A DNA stretch of 64,000 nt from Massilia polaris (GCF_012927275.1 NZ_JABBGG010000002.1:248001-312000); one strand, 5' to 3'; shown: positions 39,504 through 49,176, counted from the first letter of the stretch. The notes: a model not told the origin generated them from the sequence alone. Translations and numbers: made by a program.

Positions 39504-41297
39504 TTATCGGCTATTGAAAATCAAGTCGCGAAGGGTAAGATTTTCTACAATCGTGTCTGCTACCTGCGAGCCGTTAAGTAGTTCTATAACTTTAGTTGAC
39601 GGCATTGCTTTGCCAAAGTACCAGCCCTGAACCAGTGGCATGCCTTGCTCTGAAAGCCATCGTACATCGTTGGCATCTTCGACACCCTCGCATAGAAGTT
39701 CAAGCTGAAAGAGCTTGGCGATATCGCCTAAGGTACGCATCAAACCGGCCAGGATAGGATTGCAACTCACGCCGTGGACAAATTGACGGTCTATCTTTAT
39801 GCGGTCGCAAGGTACTTGGCGCACGGTTTCCAAATTAGCGTATCCCGTACCGAAGTCGTCTATGGCGATTCGCCAGTTCAGTTCGCGGAATCGCGTGACT
39901 ACATGCGCTAGCGCGGGAAGGTCTGAACATTGTGTTTCAGTAACCTCGCACTCCAGATACGCACCGGATATTTCGTATTGTTCCATTAATGCGATGACAG
40001 AACGCATGAGGTCGGTGTGGAAGAGCGTGTCGCGAGAAAAGTTGAGAGCCACGGGTGGTACAGCTAGGCCCAAGTCGAGCCAGCTCCGCAGGTCTTGGCA
40101 GACCTGTCCCAGGACGAGGATATCCAGCGCGGCGATTTCGCCGGCTTGCTCTGCTAGCGGTATGAAGGCGCCTGGCAAGATGAGTCCGTGCTGAGGATGC
40201 CGCCATCTAACTAACGCCTCCCACCCAACTATGGCGCCGCGAGCGACGTCAACTTGGGGTTGGTAGTGAACCTCGAGCGCTCCGAACTCCGCGTTATTGC
40301 GAACGACTTTACACAGCTGCGACAATAACTTTGCCTCGTCGAAGCGGGCTGTGTCATAGTGGCGAATGGTCCAACCTTGGCAAGCCAGCGCTGCGCTGCT
40401 GGCGTTTTGGAGTAACTCTGAAGCCGTCTGGCCATTGAGCTCGCCACTTTTTACTCCGATTCGCACTCTTGGCCAATGGTCCCGCCCGCCCGGTAGCTCC
40501 ACTGGCATCTGGAGGATATCCGTAAGAGCATCTATTCGTTCGTCTGCTGCCGGGCTACCCGACAGCAGCGCGAAGGCAAAACGGTCGCCGCCTAAGTGGC
40601 TTACTAACGCGCCCCCTCCCGCCCAGGCCTCCAGCCGCTTTCCGATGGTACGAACAAGAGTCTGTGACGCGTCTTCGCCTAGGGCACTGCGTAACTGATT
40701 GGACGCTTTGATGTTGATGTAGCCTACTGTTACGTGCATCAATCCCGCATCCATCAGGCTCTGGAGTTGATGCTCGAAGAAAGTACGATTGCACATTCCG
40801 GTTATCTCGTCAAAATATCGGACTTCGAGCGCTTCGGTGGCCAAGTCGGCCAAGTCGACCAGTGCTTGGCGCTGTGCCATGGTCATTTGTCCTGCCCTCT
40901 TGCGCATCACCCACAGTGTGCCTTGGAGAGGAGTAGAGCCAAGGACTAAGGGAACAGCAGCGTAATGCCGGAACGCGCAAAGCTCCACGAGGGGATTACG
41001 CGAAAACTCCTCTGTCACGCAGGCATCGCCAACTTCAAACCAGCGCTCCTTTGCTTGGATTGCAGATGAGCAAAATGAACCCGAAGTTTCGATGACGTTT
41101 CTAACTGGGCCGACATGAGATGGTAGCCAGATGCGGTCTGAATGGACGATACTAATTCCGCCGATATCGGCATCGAGGCTATGGATGGCGAGTGATGTCA
41201 ACCGCTTAAGTCGACGGTCATCGATGGAGATGGCGGCATCGCCGAGGGAGCGCTTGTCCGCGCTTTCGAATATTTCGACGGTGGGTTGATTGTTCAT
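39504..41297 (-). CDS. GAF-GGDEF-EAL cyclic-di-GMP protein (degenerate GGDEF)
   Basis: A cytoplasmic signalling protein of about 597 residues with no membrane segment. A GAF-like sensor fills residues 30-165. The GGDEF domain has LGGDRFAFA, so its catalytic glutamate is replaced and cyclase activity is unlikely. The EAL domain keeps WEALVRW, ECEVTETQ, AIDDFGTGYANL, KIDRQFV and EGVEDA, consistent with an active phosphodiesterase. The start is ATG 41297. Base composition is lower in GC than glmS next door, fitting acquisition downstream of attTn7. Confidence 0.9.
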   Translation of the reverse strand: MNNQPTVEIFESADKRSLGDAAISIDDRRLKRLTSLAIHSLDADIGGISIVHSDRIWLPSHVGPVRNVIETSGSFCSSAIQAKERWFEVGDACVTEEFSRNPLVELCAFRHYAAVPLVLGSTPLQGTLWVMRKRAGQMTMAQRQALVDLADLATEALEVRYFDEITGMCNRTFFEHQLQSLMDAGLMHVTVGYINIKASNQLRSALGEDASQTLVRTIGKRLEAWAGGGALVSHLGGDRFAFALLSGSPAADERIDALTDILQMPVELPGGRDHWPRVRIGVKSGELNGQTASELLQNASSAALACQGWTIRHYDTARFDEAKLLSQLCKVVRNNAEFGALEVHYQPQVDVARGAIVGWEALVRWRHPQHGLILPGAFIPLAEQAGEIAALDILVLGQVCQDLRSWLDLGLAVPPVALNFSRDTLFHTDLMRSVIALMEQYEISGAYLECEVTETQCSDLPALAHVVTRFRELNWRIAIDDFGTGYANLETVRQVPCDRIKIDRQFVHGVSCNPILAGLMRTLGDIAKLFQLELLCEGVEDANDVRWLSEQGMPLVQGWYFGKAMPSTKVIELLNGSQVADTIVENLTLRDLIFNSR

Positions 41298-41696
41298 GAA
41301 ATGGTCGTCCAACGAAAATCGTCGTGTATTTATATCACCTCGTTGGGCCCAGGGGAAACGAATTGTGCGTCCGCTTCCCTATGCAAGGTGGTAGCGGAAG
41401 GACAGCTCCTCGGTCCGAAGACTCGTGTGCGGCGCTGCCGTAAGTGTCGACATCTTCTCTGACCGTCAGAGGTTCTGACACTGAATTCGAAACCAAAACG
41501 ATTGGGGGAGCTCGCCCGCATTTTGGTGGCGGTAAGGCGGGAGGATTCCAAAAATTCACATTCATTCAAGCCCTAATAAATGGCTGGCCGTCTTGCGAGC
41601 GGCAGCTAGAGCTCCACATGGCGCTGCGTCTTTGGCACTTGCAGGTTAGCGCGCAAGCTTAGGTATCGATGAAAGTCGCCTTCGAAGAGCGGACTT
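41298..41696. other. Intergenic stretch without a recognisable gene
   Basis: About 400 bases between the EAL gene and the LysR gene. Short open frames on both strands (the longest 72-79 codons) have no family resemblance and overlap each other. No terminator, tRNA or clear promoter is evident. Confidence 0.6.
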
Positions 41697-42620
41697 CTAT
41701 TGTGCTGAAAATCGTTTGGACAAGTTCTGGGTCTCAAAGGCGGCGGTGACGAAGTCTACGAAAGCACGGGTTTTTGACGGCAACAACTTTTGGCTGGGAA
41801 AATAGAGCGAAATTTGCCCAGCGTCGACGCACCAGTCAGGGAGAAGGCGCGTGAGCTCACCTCGCTCTATTTCGGCAAGAACATCGGAGAGCGCGACTAG
41901 GCCCACGCCCATGCCTGCTATTACTGCGCTGCAGATAGCATCCGGGTCATTGAGGACGATATGGGGATGTTGCTGGGCAGGCATTTCGGCGCCACTGGCG
42001 TGCCGCATTGTCCAGAGCCTGATGCGGCGTGTTTCGGGGGAGCGCATTACGACGCCTGCCAGTCCGCCCAAGTCCGCTGGCGAACGTGGCGCCCGTTTGT
42101 TGCTCATGAATGCTGGTGATGCAACCGCGATGACATGTGCTGGCGCAAGCTTTCGGGCCACAACGCCGGGAGACAAGTCGAAGCCGCCACCGATTGACGC
42201 GTCGAAGCCGTCGGCGATTAAATCCACCTGGCGGTTATCGAAGTTCCAGTCGGGTAGGACAGAGGGATAAAGGGCGAGAAAATCTGTCATGAGTGGGAGC
42301 ACATGGCTGCGTCCGAAACGCGGTGCAGCGCCAAGCTTCAGCACCCCATGTGGCACGCCCATGTTCGCCGTCACATCGGCGATGGCACCTTGAATCATGT
42401 CTAGCCCGCCGCTGACCGATGCCAGGAAGCGTTCGCCTTCCTCCGTCAGCTTTAGCCCGCGCGTACTGCGCTGGAATAGGCGAACGCCAAGGTTGCGTTC
42501 GAGCTGAGCGACGTTTCGGCTGATAGCCGCCGGCGTGAGCGCAAGTCGCCGTGCGGCGGCGGAAAAGCTAGCGGATTCAGCGCTACGTACGAAGGATTCC
42601 AAGTTCGATAAGGTTTCCAT
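41697..42620 (-). CDS. LysR family transcriptional regulator
   Basis: A 307-residue LysR protein of the CrgA-like group. The HTH is at residues 1-60 (METLSNLESFVRSAESASFS, then TPAAISRNVAQLERNLGVRLF), followed by the effector domain. The start was put at ATG 42620 behind GAAGGCGAG; the frame extends upstream to 42710 into the divergent promoter. It diverges from the SDR gene by 111 bases, the classical arrangement for a LysR regulator and its target. Confidence 0.9.
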   Translation of the reverse strand: METLSNLESFVRSAESASFSAAARRLALTPAAISRNVAQLERNLGVRLFQRSTRGLKLTEEGERFLASVSGGLDMIQGAIADVTANMGVPHGVLKLGAAPRFGRSHVLPLMTDFLALYPSVLPDWNFDNRQVDLIADGFDASIGGGFDLSPGVVARKLAPAHVIAVASPAFMSNKRAPRSPADLGGLAGVVMRSPETRRIRLWTMRHASGAEMPAQQHPHIVLNDPDAICSAVIAGMGVGLVALSDVLAEIERGELTRLLPDWCVDAGQISLYFPSQKLLPSKTRAFVDFVTAAFETQNLSKRFSAQ

Positions 42621-42731
42621 ATTCTCGCCTTCAACAGTTGCTTGAAGATGATTATAGCCAGCATCTACTACCGATGCTAAGCCTCGGTTCCCATAATGAG
42701 AGTTCCCCACCTACCTTTACGGAGAAATTCC

Positions 42732-43595
42732 ATGAACACGACAATTCGACTCAACGGCAAAATTGCAATCGTTACCGGCGGCTCGCGTAGCATCGGCGCC
42801 GCCATCGCCAAGCGTCTTGCCGCCGAAGGCGCCATCGTCGCTCTGACCTACAACGCGTCCCCTGAAAAAGCGAACGCTGTCGTCGCCGCCATTGAAGCGG
42901 CGGGGGGACGCGCTATCGCAATCGCGGCAGATGCCGGCAACCCAGAAGCAGTTCGCGCGGCGGTAGCCGACGTAGCAAAGCGTTACGGCAAAATCGATAT
43001 CCTGGTCAATAACGCCGGCATCAGCGTGCTGGGCGCACCGCAGGACATCAAGTTCGACGACTTTGAGCGCATTTTGGCAGTCAACGTCACTGGCGTTTTC
43101 GTCGCGACGCAAGAAGCGCTTCGCCATATGGGCCAAGGTGGTCGCGTGATTCACATCGGTAGCTCAATGACCCAGTACGCGGCTTTCCCAACCGCGTCTG
43201 CCTATACGTTGACCAAAGGCGCCGTTTCCGGCTTCATGCGCGGCCTCGTGCGGGACCTGGGCCCGCTGGGCATTACCGTGAATACCATCCACCCAGGACC
43301 AACCGATAGTGATATGAACCCAGCCGACGGCCCCATCGCCGACTTCGTCAAGCCTGGTATCGCTGTTGGTCGCTATGGCGTTGGAGCGGATATCGCCGGT
43401 GCTGTGGCCTACCTTGCGAGCGATGACGGCGCATTCGCAGTTCCCAGGCGGACCGTTGCCAACTCTGAACTTGGTCAAGTTCGGATAACAGCCGCTGTTC
43501 CCCTCAAGTATGGGAGCTCATGTACGCATGGGCTCTTTTTTTATTGGATTTTGGCACTTGGTATACAAATCGGGGAAAGTTCCACTCGGCGATAG
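42732..43595 (+). pseudogene. SDR family oxidoreductase with a disrupted 3' end
   Basis: Short-chain dehydrogenase starting at ATG 42732 after GGAG. The cofactor motif TGGSRSIGAAIA, the NNAG motif, catalytic Ser in HIGSS and the YTLTK pair are all present. The usual C-terminal TGxxxxVDGG segment is missing. After LASDDGAFA the open frame continues with about 50 unrelated residues, passing through a strong terminator at 43514-43542. In the +1 frame a short tail with PGG ends at a TAA at 43486-43488, before that terminator. A small frameshifting deletion near 43435-43455 is inferred. Residual activity is uncertain. Confidence 0.7.
43514..43542 (+). terminator. Intrinsic terminator after the SDR gene
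   Basis: GAGCTCATG pairs with CATGGGCTC (nine pairs, one G-T) around TACG, followed by seven T residues. It lies inside the extended SDR frame, which argues that the original stop codon was upstream. Confidence 0.88.
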
Positions 43596-43680
43596 GTAGA
43601 AGATTTCCCCTATGAAGACGCCGAAAATTCATCGATATTTATGACAGATTAAACGGATATGTTTCGGGCTCAGATAACGA

Positions 43681-43718
43681 AAAAACGGCTGCGCGCTGTA
43701 TGCTCGCAGCCGTTTTCC
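43681..43718. terminator. Intrinsic terminator downstream of the KfrA-like gene
   Basis: AAAACGGCTGCG and CGCAGCCGTTTT pair around a 12-base loop, with A- and T-runs on each side. It serves the minus-strand KfrA-like gene and could also act on plus-strand transcripts. Confidence 0.85.
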
Positions 43719-43743
43719 GTTGGGATATTGCTCTGCAGCCGAC

Positions 43744-44487
43744 TTAGGCAGCCGTGCCTGGTTTGACGCGCCGCACCTGTTCGCGCAAGGCGTTGCGCTC
43801 GGACTTGGCAGCGTCGAGCTGGGCGCGCAGTTCCGTAATCTCCGCGGCGAAGTTGTCCCGCGCGGTGACAGCACCGACCAGATCCATCTCGGCGGCAAGC
43901 CGCGCGTCGGACTCCGCCGCCAACGACGCCACATGGCGCTCGATCTGAGTGCGCAGGGTCGTCAATTGGGCATCCTTGCCGTCAATCGCCAGCTGGTCTT
44001 TTGCCTTTCCGACCAGGGCATCGGTGGCGATCCGCCGTGCGTCGCGCAGCTCAGTGGTCAGTCGCTCGATCTCTTCACTGCGCTCAATTGCCGTTGCCGT
44101 AGCCTGATCGCGCTCAGCCGCGACAGTATCGACCTCGGCCAGCAGTTCCTCGCGCTCAGCTTCTAGCTGCTCACCTGACTTAAGCAGGGCGTCCATGTCG
44201 TTTTCGGACTGCGCCAGCGCCTCGCGAATGCCGGCCCCGGCCTCTTGCGCAAATTGCTGCGCCCAGACACCTAGTGCGGCAACAATCGCATCCGGAAGCT
44301 CGACCTTCGGCGCTTCGGCCGGCTTGGCCTGGCCAGCGCGCCATGTAAGCAGGTGCTTGTGGATCGTGTGTGGGGAACCGATGGCGAGAATCTCGCGCAC
44401 CGAATCGATGGTTACCTGCTTGCCGTCGTTCTGTAAGCCGATGGCCGCCGCCGTAACCTCGTCAAATGTGACTTCCTGGCGTGCCAT
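43744..44487 (-). CDS. KfrA-like DNA-binding coiled-coil protein
   Basis: A 247-residue protein. Residues 1-60 (ARQEVTFDEVTAAAIGLQ, then IDSVREILAIGSPHTIHKHL) match the KfrA N-terminal DNA-binding domain described for plasmid regulators. Residues 95-240 are a long heptad-type coiled coil rich in E, A, L and R (REELLAEVDTVAAERDQ and so on). In plasmid RK2, KfrA is an autorepressor that helps stable inheritance. Here there is no replication or partition gene next to it. It stands alone between the SDR and ABC genes. Confidence 0.82.
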   Translation of the reverse strand: MARQEVTFDEVTAAAIGLQNDGKQVTIDSVREILAIGSPHTIHKHLLTWRAGQAKPAEAPKVELPDAIVAALGVWAQQFAQEAGAGIREALAQSENDMDALLKSGEQLEAEREELLAEVDTVAAERDQATATAIERSEEIERLTTELRDARRIATDALVGKAKDQLAIDGKDAQLTTLRTQIERHVASLAAESDARLAAEMDLVGAVTARDNFAAEITELRAQLDAAKSERNALREQVRRVKPGTAA

Positions 44488-44665
44488 GTCGTCTCCAGTA
44501 GGGTGTCGTTGTGGGGATTTCGTATGATACGCGACGAACTAGCATTGCCCATACGCAATAACCAGATTCCCACCAAGCCCTCGTTGGAACGTTGTGATTT
44601 AAAGACGGCCTGCCGTACCGCTGCCACTTTCAATAGCAGACAGCGGTCCGCGCCCGACAGTTCAA

Positions 44666-47113
44666 CTACACCCGTAGCGCTTCCGCCGGCATCATGCGCA
44701 TCGCAATCCAGGCCTGCCGTGCCACAGCGATCATCGCCACTGCAAGCGTCGAAGCCAGCGCAAACAACATCGTCCAATAGCCGATTGGCGCGTGTTCGAC
44801 GTAGGTGGCAAGGTAACGCTCGATGGCGACGGCGGCGAGCGGCAACCCGATCAGTGCGGATACAAGCGTCAGCGCACCAATCTCACGCAGCACTAGCTTT
44901 CCGATATCCCGGCGCCTCGCCCCGTGCAACTTACGCAGCACAATTTCCTTCGCGCGCCGCTGCACGGTGTGTGCCGACAACACGTAAGTGCCGAATGCCG
45001 CGATGGCCAAGGCGATGCAGGTTGCTACGGCGAGCAGCTTCGCCATCCGCGCATCGTCCGCGTAGTTCAGCGCCAGGACGTCCCCTGCGTGATGCATTTT
45101 CAGGATCGCGTCAGGAAAGTACTTCGGCCAAATTTCCCGCAGCGCGCGTTCCGCATCTGCCACCGTGCCTGCCGCTCGCACGCTCAGGATCGTGCTGGCC
45201 GTCGACAGTTCATACCCCATCGCCCGTGGCGCCTCGCGCAAGGAATGGAACCTGACCTCCGGCGCGATACCGACAACGCGCTTGTGCACCGGTTTGCCTT
45301 CGGGGCCGGGATACACCAGCGTATGCCCGACAGCCGCCGACGGCGTGGCAAATCCAAGCTCGCGCGCGGCAATCGCATTGATGACGAGCGGAACCGGATC
45401 ATCTTCCTTATCGATCCTGGAATTGAACAGCCTGCCCGCCTCCGGTTTAATGCGGTAGTGCTCGAAGAAGCCTGGGCTGACCCATTTCATTTCCGTGGAC
45501 GCCACGCCACCTTCCGGCCGCTTCAGTTCGCGATGGTAGATGCCGTTCTTCCTGCCGATCGCGTCTTCCGATACCGCATAGCCGGCAATCGCCGGGTGCG
45601 CCGACAAGGCAGTCAAAAGATTCCGCGCCGCAGGGCCCGAATTCATCGCTTCGAAAGGCAGGTCGATCACCAGCATCGGCGCCGCATCGAAGCCCGGGTC
45701 CACCCGCATCGCAAACTCGGTCTGCCAGGCGACGGCAAGGGTAATGCTGGCAAACCCCATCGCCGTCGACACCTGCAATACCGTCATCGCACGGCGCAAC
45801 TGCATGCCGCGCGGCGACTCGGTACCAGCCCGCCCCGCCAGCGCTTCGCCTGGACGCACGTGCACCGCAATCCATGCTGGCCAGATGGCCGTCACCACGC
45901 CAAGCAGCGCGCCAATGGCCAGCGCCGCCGCGATATTGCCTGTCGAGAGTATGCCGTCGAGATCGCGGTTGACCAGGTCGGAAAACATCGGCAACGCCAT
46001 CCATGCCAGCAGCAGTCCCAGTCCTGTCGCGACCATGGAGACCAGCATCGACTCGGCCAGCAATTGCAGGACGATCTGCCGCATGCTCGCGCCCAGCACT
46101 TTTCGCATCGCCACTTCACGCTGGCGCCGAAGTACGCGCACCGCCGCCAGGTTGACGTAGTTCATTGCCGCCAGCGCCAGGATGAGCACGGCGATCGCAC
46201 CCAGTCCGGCCACCACCGCGCGATTGGCGCGGTCGCCCGTGCCTGCGATGAAGTTGCCTTCCACTTCCTGGTCGAAATAAGCATCGCGCAGCGGCGACAG
46301 GGCGATGTCCATCACCTTGCGTTTTCCGAGCCGCTGTTTCACGTCCGGCGGCAGCTTCTGCAATTGCGGCGCGCTATCGAGCGCTTGCTGCAAGGATCCG
46401 GTGATGGTAGTGAGCGATACACCTGGATGCGTGCGAACCAGCAGCTTGGCGGGCCAGCCCTGCTCGCCGGTTTGCATTTCATCGCGAACATTTTTGTCCA
46501 TCAGCACTGAATTAACACCCAGTAGCATCTCAAACGGGATGGTCGTGTTCGCCTCGGACCTTCGCACCACGGCGCCCACGCGTGCGACCTTACCTTCGAT
46601 CTGAACCGAGCGGCCCACGACATCCGGCCTGGCAAAAAGGCGTACCGCAGCTTCCTCACTGAGGACGATGGTGTCAGGATTTTCAAGCGCGGCATTGAGA
46701 TTGCCGCGGATCGCCTGCAGCCCAAGCATTTCCGCGAACCCCGGCGTCGCCGTCAGGCTGACCAACTGGGATAATTTGCCGTCGATACTGACCGTGAAGC
46801 CCGTTTCATTCGGGCGCGACGGAAGGTAGGCCACCGCCGCCGCAACGCCCTGCGTTTTCTGCGCGGCAGGCCGCAGGAACAGCGGTACTTGGTCATACCA
46901 CGGCGCCCTCGGGTCCATGTTCGCGCGGTGCTTGACGACATACACGTTGCCGACATCAGGCACGGTGGCGTTGTACTGCCACGAATACTGGACGAAGCCG
47001 AACAGTAGCAGCGATGCTGCAAGGCCAACACCCAGCCCAAGTATGACAACCAGCGAGTACGCCGGTTCCTGCACCAGCGTGCGCCAGCCGATACGAAAAT
47101 CTTTAAGTCTCAT
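44666..47113 (-). CDS. MacB/FtsX-type ABC efflux permease
   Basis: An 815-residue permease in the eight-helix arrangement of two MacB-like halves. It begins MRLKDFRIGWRTLVQEPAYS. The first FtsX block (REVAMRKVLGASMRQIVLQLLAESM) is near residue 330, and the second (RRAKEIVLRKLHGARRRDIGKLVL) is near 720. The start is ATG 47113 after GGAG. The same frame stays open upstream to 47683, but that part is antisense-frame shadow of the ATPase gene. It is the last gene of a three-gene efflux operon. Confidence 0.9.
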   Translation of the reverse strand: MRLKDFRIGWRTLVQEPAYSLVVILGLGVGLAASLLLFGFVQYSWQYNATVPDVGNVYVVKHRANMDPRAPWYDQVPLFLRPAAQKTQGVAAAVAYLPSRPNETGFTVSIDGKLSQLVSLTATPGFAEMLGLQAIRGNLNAALENPDTIVLSEEAAVRLFARPDVVGRSVQIEGKVARVGAVVRRSEANTTIPFEMLLGVNSVLMDKNVRDEMQTGEQGWPAKLLVRTHPGVSLTTITGSLQQALDSAPQLQKLPPDVKQRLGKRKVMDIALSPLRDAYFDQEVEGNFIAGTGDRANRAVVAGLGAIAVLILALAAMNYVNLAAVRVLRRQREVAMRKVLGASMRQIVLQLLAESMLVSMVATGLGLLLAWMALPMFSDLVNRDLDGILSTGNIAAALAIGALLGVVTAIWPAWIAVHVRPGEALAGRAGTESPRGMQLRRAMTVLQVSTAMGFASITLAVAWQTEFAMRVDPGFDAAPMLVIDLPFEAMNSGPAARNLLTALSAHPAIAGYAVSEDAIGRKNGIYHRELKRPEGGVASTEMKWVSPGFFEHYRIKPEAGRLFNSRIDKEDDPVPLVINAIAARELGFATPSAAVGHTLVYPGPEGKPVHKRVVGIAPEVRFHSLREAPRAMGYELSTASTILSVRAAGTVADAERALREIWPKYFPDAILKMHHAGDVLALNYADDARMAKLLAVATCIALAIAAFGTYVLSAHTVQRRAKEIVLRKLHGARRRDIGKLVLREIGALTLVSALIGLPLAAVAIERYLATYVEHAPIGYWTMLFALASTLAVAMIAVARQAWIAMRMMPAEALRV

Positions 47114-47124
47114 GGTCGCTCCGG

Positions 47125-47835
47125 TCACGCGGCTTGCAGTGCGTCGACCAGGATGCGGCCGTCCAGCAGGCGCAAAGTGCGCGACGCCTGTGCCGCATGC
47201 GCGGGCGAGTGGGTGACCATCACGATGGTCGTACCCTCGGCGTTTATCTGGCGCAGGATGCGCATGACTTCGTCGCCGTGGGCGGTGTCGAGATTGCCGG
47301 TCGGCTCGTCGGCCAGCAGCATCGCTGGATTCGACACCAGTGCGCGGGCAATTGCCACGCGCTGTTGCTGCCCGCCGGACAGCTGCGATGGACGATGCTT
47401 CGCGCGATGCGCCACGCCAAGCTTGTCGAGCATGGCCGCAACGCGATCGCGCCTTTCCTTCGCAGGCACGTCCATGTATTCCAGCGCCAGCTCGACATTC
47501 TCGGCAACCGACAATTCCTCGATCAGGTTGAAGCTCTGGAAAATGAAGCCGACCCGCCCACGCCGCAACTGGTTCAGCTGCGCTTCGCTCCAGCCCGCCA
47601 CATTCTGGCCGTCGAACCAGTACTCGCCGCTGTCGGGCGTATCGAGCAGGCCGAGCATCGACAGCAAGGTCGACTTGCCGCATCCCGACGGGCCGGTGAT
47701 GGCGACATATTCGCCGGCATCGATGTCGAGGTTGATGCGGTCGAGCGCCGTCGTACGCACTTCGCCGCCTTGGTAGGTCTTGCTGACGTTCAGGAGCTTG
47801 AGCATGCCTGCTTGTGGGTCTGATATCGAGTTCAT
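47125..47835 (-). CDS. ABC efflux ATP-binding protein (MacB/LolD type)
   Basis: A 236-residue ATPase. Motifs are canonical: GPSGCGKSTLLSMLGLLD, Q-loop FIFQSFNLI, signature LSGGQQQRVAIARAL, Walker B LLADEPTGNLD and switch MVTHS. The ATG at 47835 follows GGAGG by ten bases. It lies between the adaptor and permease genes and completes a MacAB-like tripartite exporter with them. The outer-membrane channel is not encoded here. Confidence 0.95.
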   Translation of the reverse strand: MNSISDPQAGMLKLLNVSKTYQGGEVRTTALDRINLDIDAGEYVAITGPSGCGKSTLLSMLGLLDTPDSGEYWFDGQNVAGWSEAQLNQLRRGRVGFIFQSFNLIEELSVAENVELALEYMDVPAKERRDRVAAMLDKLGVAHRAKHRPSQLSGGQQQRVAIARALVSNPAMLLADEPTGNLDTAHGDEVMRILRQINAEGTTIVMVTHSPAHAAQASRTLRLLDGRILVDALQAA

Positions 47836-47871
47836 TATTGTGTCACCTCCAGGAAAATGTTCTAGAAAAAT

Positions 47872-49116
47872 CTATTGTGTAAATTGCAGCCGTTCGGCCT
47901 TGCCGTAATGCGCATACGACGACACGATCACCCGTTCGCCGGCCTCGAGGCCCGCCATCACCTCCACCTGGCTGTTATTCCTGCGCCCGGTACGCAGCGC
48001 GCGCCGTTGGGCCGTCGCGCCGCCGCGGTCCAGTACGAATACCCAGGCGCCGCCGCTGTCGTTCATGAAGGCATCGTTGGGAAGCAGCAGCGCCGGTGTC
48101 GCGCCGCCCAGCGTGACCAGCACCTCCACGCCCTGCCCCGGGTTCATCGCGCCCGGCTGGCCTTGTTCGAAAGCTAGTTCCACAGCGAAGCGCCCATCGT
48201 TGATCTGCGGGTACACGCGGCTGAGCTTCACGGGATGGCGCCGCCCGCCAATCGCCGCCACGCCTTGCCGTCCCGGCACCAGCCGGTTGAGGTAATACTC
48301 GTCGACCTGGGCAGTCAGCTTGAACCGGGCAACGTCGTCGATGCGGCCGAGATGCTGGTCCGGTTTGACGGTCTCGCCGACTTGCAGGCGGAAATCCGTC
48401 AGCCGTCCCGCGACCGGCGCACGCACAGCCAGCGCCTCGACGGTCGCATTTGCCAGGCGCATGCCGGCTTCCACACGCGCAATGGCTTGCTCCATCTGCC
48501 GGACGGCATCGAGCTGGGTGGCGCTTTCGATTGCATCGCTGGCCTTGTCCGATTCCAGCAGGCGCTGCTGCTGCGCGGCCCTGTCTGCCGACTCTTCCAG
48601 CACCGCGCTGGAAATAAATCCCTTCTGCGCGAGCGCCAGGTTGCGGCCGTGCTGTTTCTGCGCCTGCATCAGCGCGAACGCCACGTCCGACGCGCGGCGC
48701 TGCCGCTGGCCGCGGCTCGCTTCGAGCGACACGCGCAGGTTGGTCAGGTTCGAAATCTGTTGTGCGTGCTCGGCCTCGCGCGCCAGCAGCTCCAGCCTGC
48801 GCTGCGGATTCGACAGGCGGAACAGCACGTCGCCACGCGCCACCAGCGCGCCATCGGCAGCGAACACTTCTTCCACGCGGCCCGTTTCCACCGCATCGAG
48901 CATGACCGAATGGAGTGGCGCCGCAATCGCGCGCAGCGCCACATCGTCGAGGAACATGCCGCGCTCGACGGTCGCGACTCGCGCGCTCGCTAAAGGCACT
49001 TGCAGCCCGCGCGGAGCGAGTTGCCACAGCGCCGTCGCCAGCGCGATCACGGCGGCAACGATGGCGGCTGCGGCGACGGCGCGGCGGCCCCGCCGCTGCG
49101 GCAGCGGCTGGTCCAT
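47872..49116 (-). CDS. Periplasmic adaptor (HlyD/MacA-type) of the ABC efflux system
   Basis: A membrane-fusion adaptor of about 414 residues. A single N-terminal helix is followed by the biotinyl-lipoyl half-motif EEVFAADGALVARGDVLFRL. A helical hairpin covers about residues 100-210, and VRAPVAGRLTDFRLQVGETV is the second lipoyl half. The frame is open to an ATG at 49164. However, a sigma-54 promoter at 49177-49191 predicts transcription starting near 49165, which would leave that ATG leaderless. The ATG at 49116 (MDQPLPQRRGRRA) is preferred. First gene of the operon. Confidence 0.9.
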   Translation of the reverse strand: MDQPLPQRRGRRAVAAAAIVAAVIALATALWQLAPRGLQVPLASARVATVERGMFLDDVALRAIAAPLHSVMLDAVETGRVEEVFAADGALVARGDVLFRLSNPQRRLELLAREAEHAQQISNLTNLRVSLEASRGQRQRRASDVAFALMQAQKQHGRNLALAQKGFISSAVLEESADRAAQQQRLLESDKASDAIESATQLDAVRQMEQAIARVEAGMRLANATVEALAVRAPVAGRLTDFRLQVGETVKPDQHLGRIDDVARFKLTAQVDEYYLNRLVPGRQGVAAIGGRRHPVKLSRVYPQINDGRFAVELAFEQGQPGAMNPGQGVEVLVTLGGATPALLLPNDAFMNDSGGAWVFVLDRGGATAQRRALRTGRRNNSQVEVMAGLEAGERVIVSSYAHYGKAERLQFTQ

Positions 49117-49176
49117 CGCGGCGCCGGTCGGACGTTCGGGCAATCGGGGGAATGGCAGAGTCATGTGCTTTTAATC

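Noticed and set aside
41444-41662. 72-codon plus-strand frame between the EAL and LysR genes
   Set aside because: No ribosome-binding site, no recognisable features, and it overlaps equally long frames on the other strand.
47114-47683. N-terminal extension of the MacB-like permease
   Set aside because: The frame is open but lies over the ATPase gene on the same strand in another frame. Homology and a GGAG site place the start at 47113.
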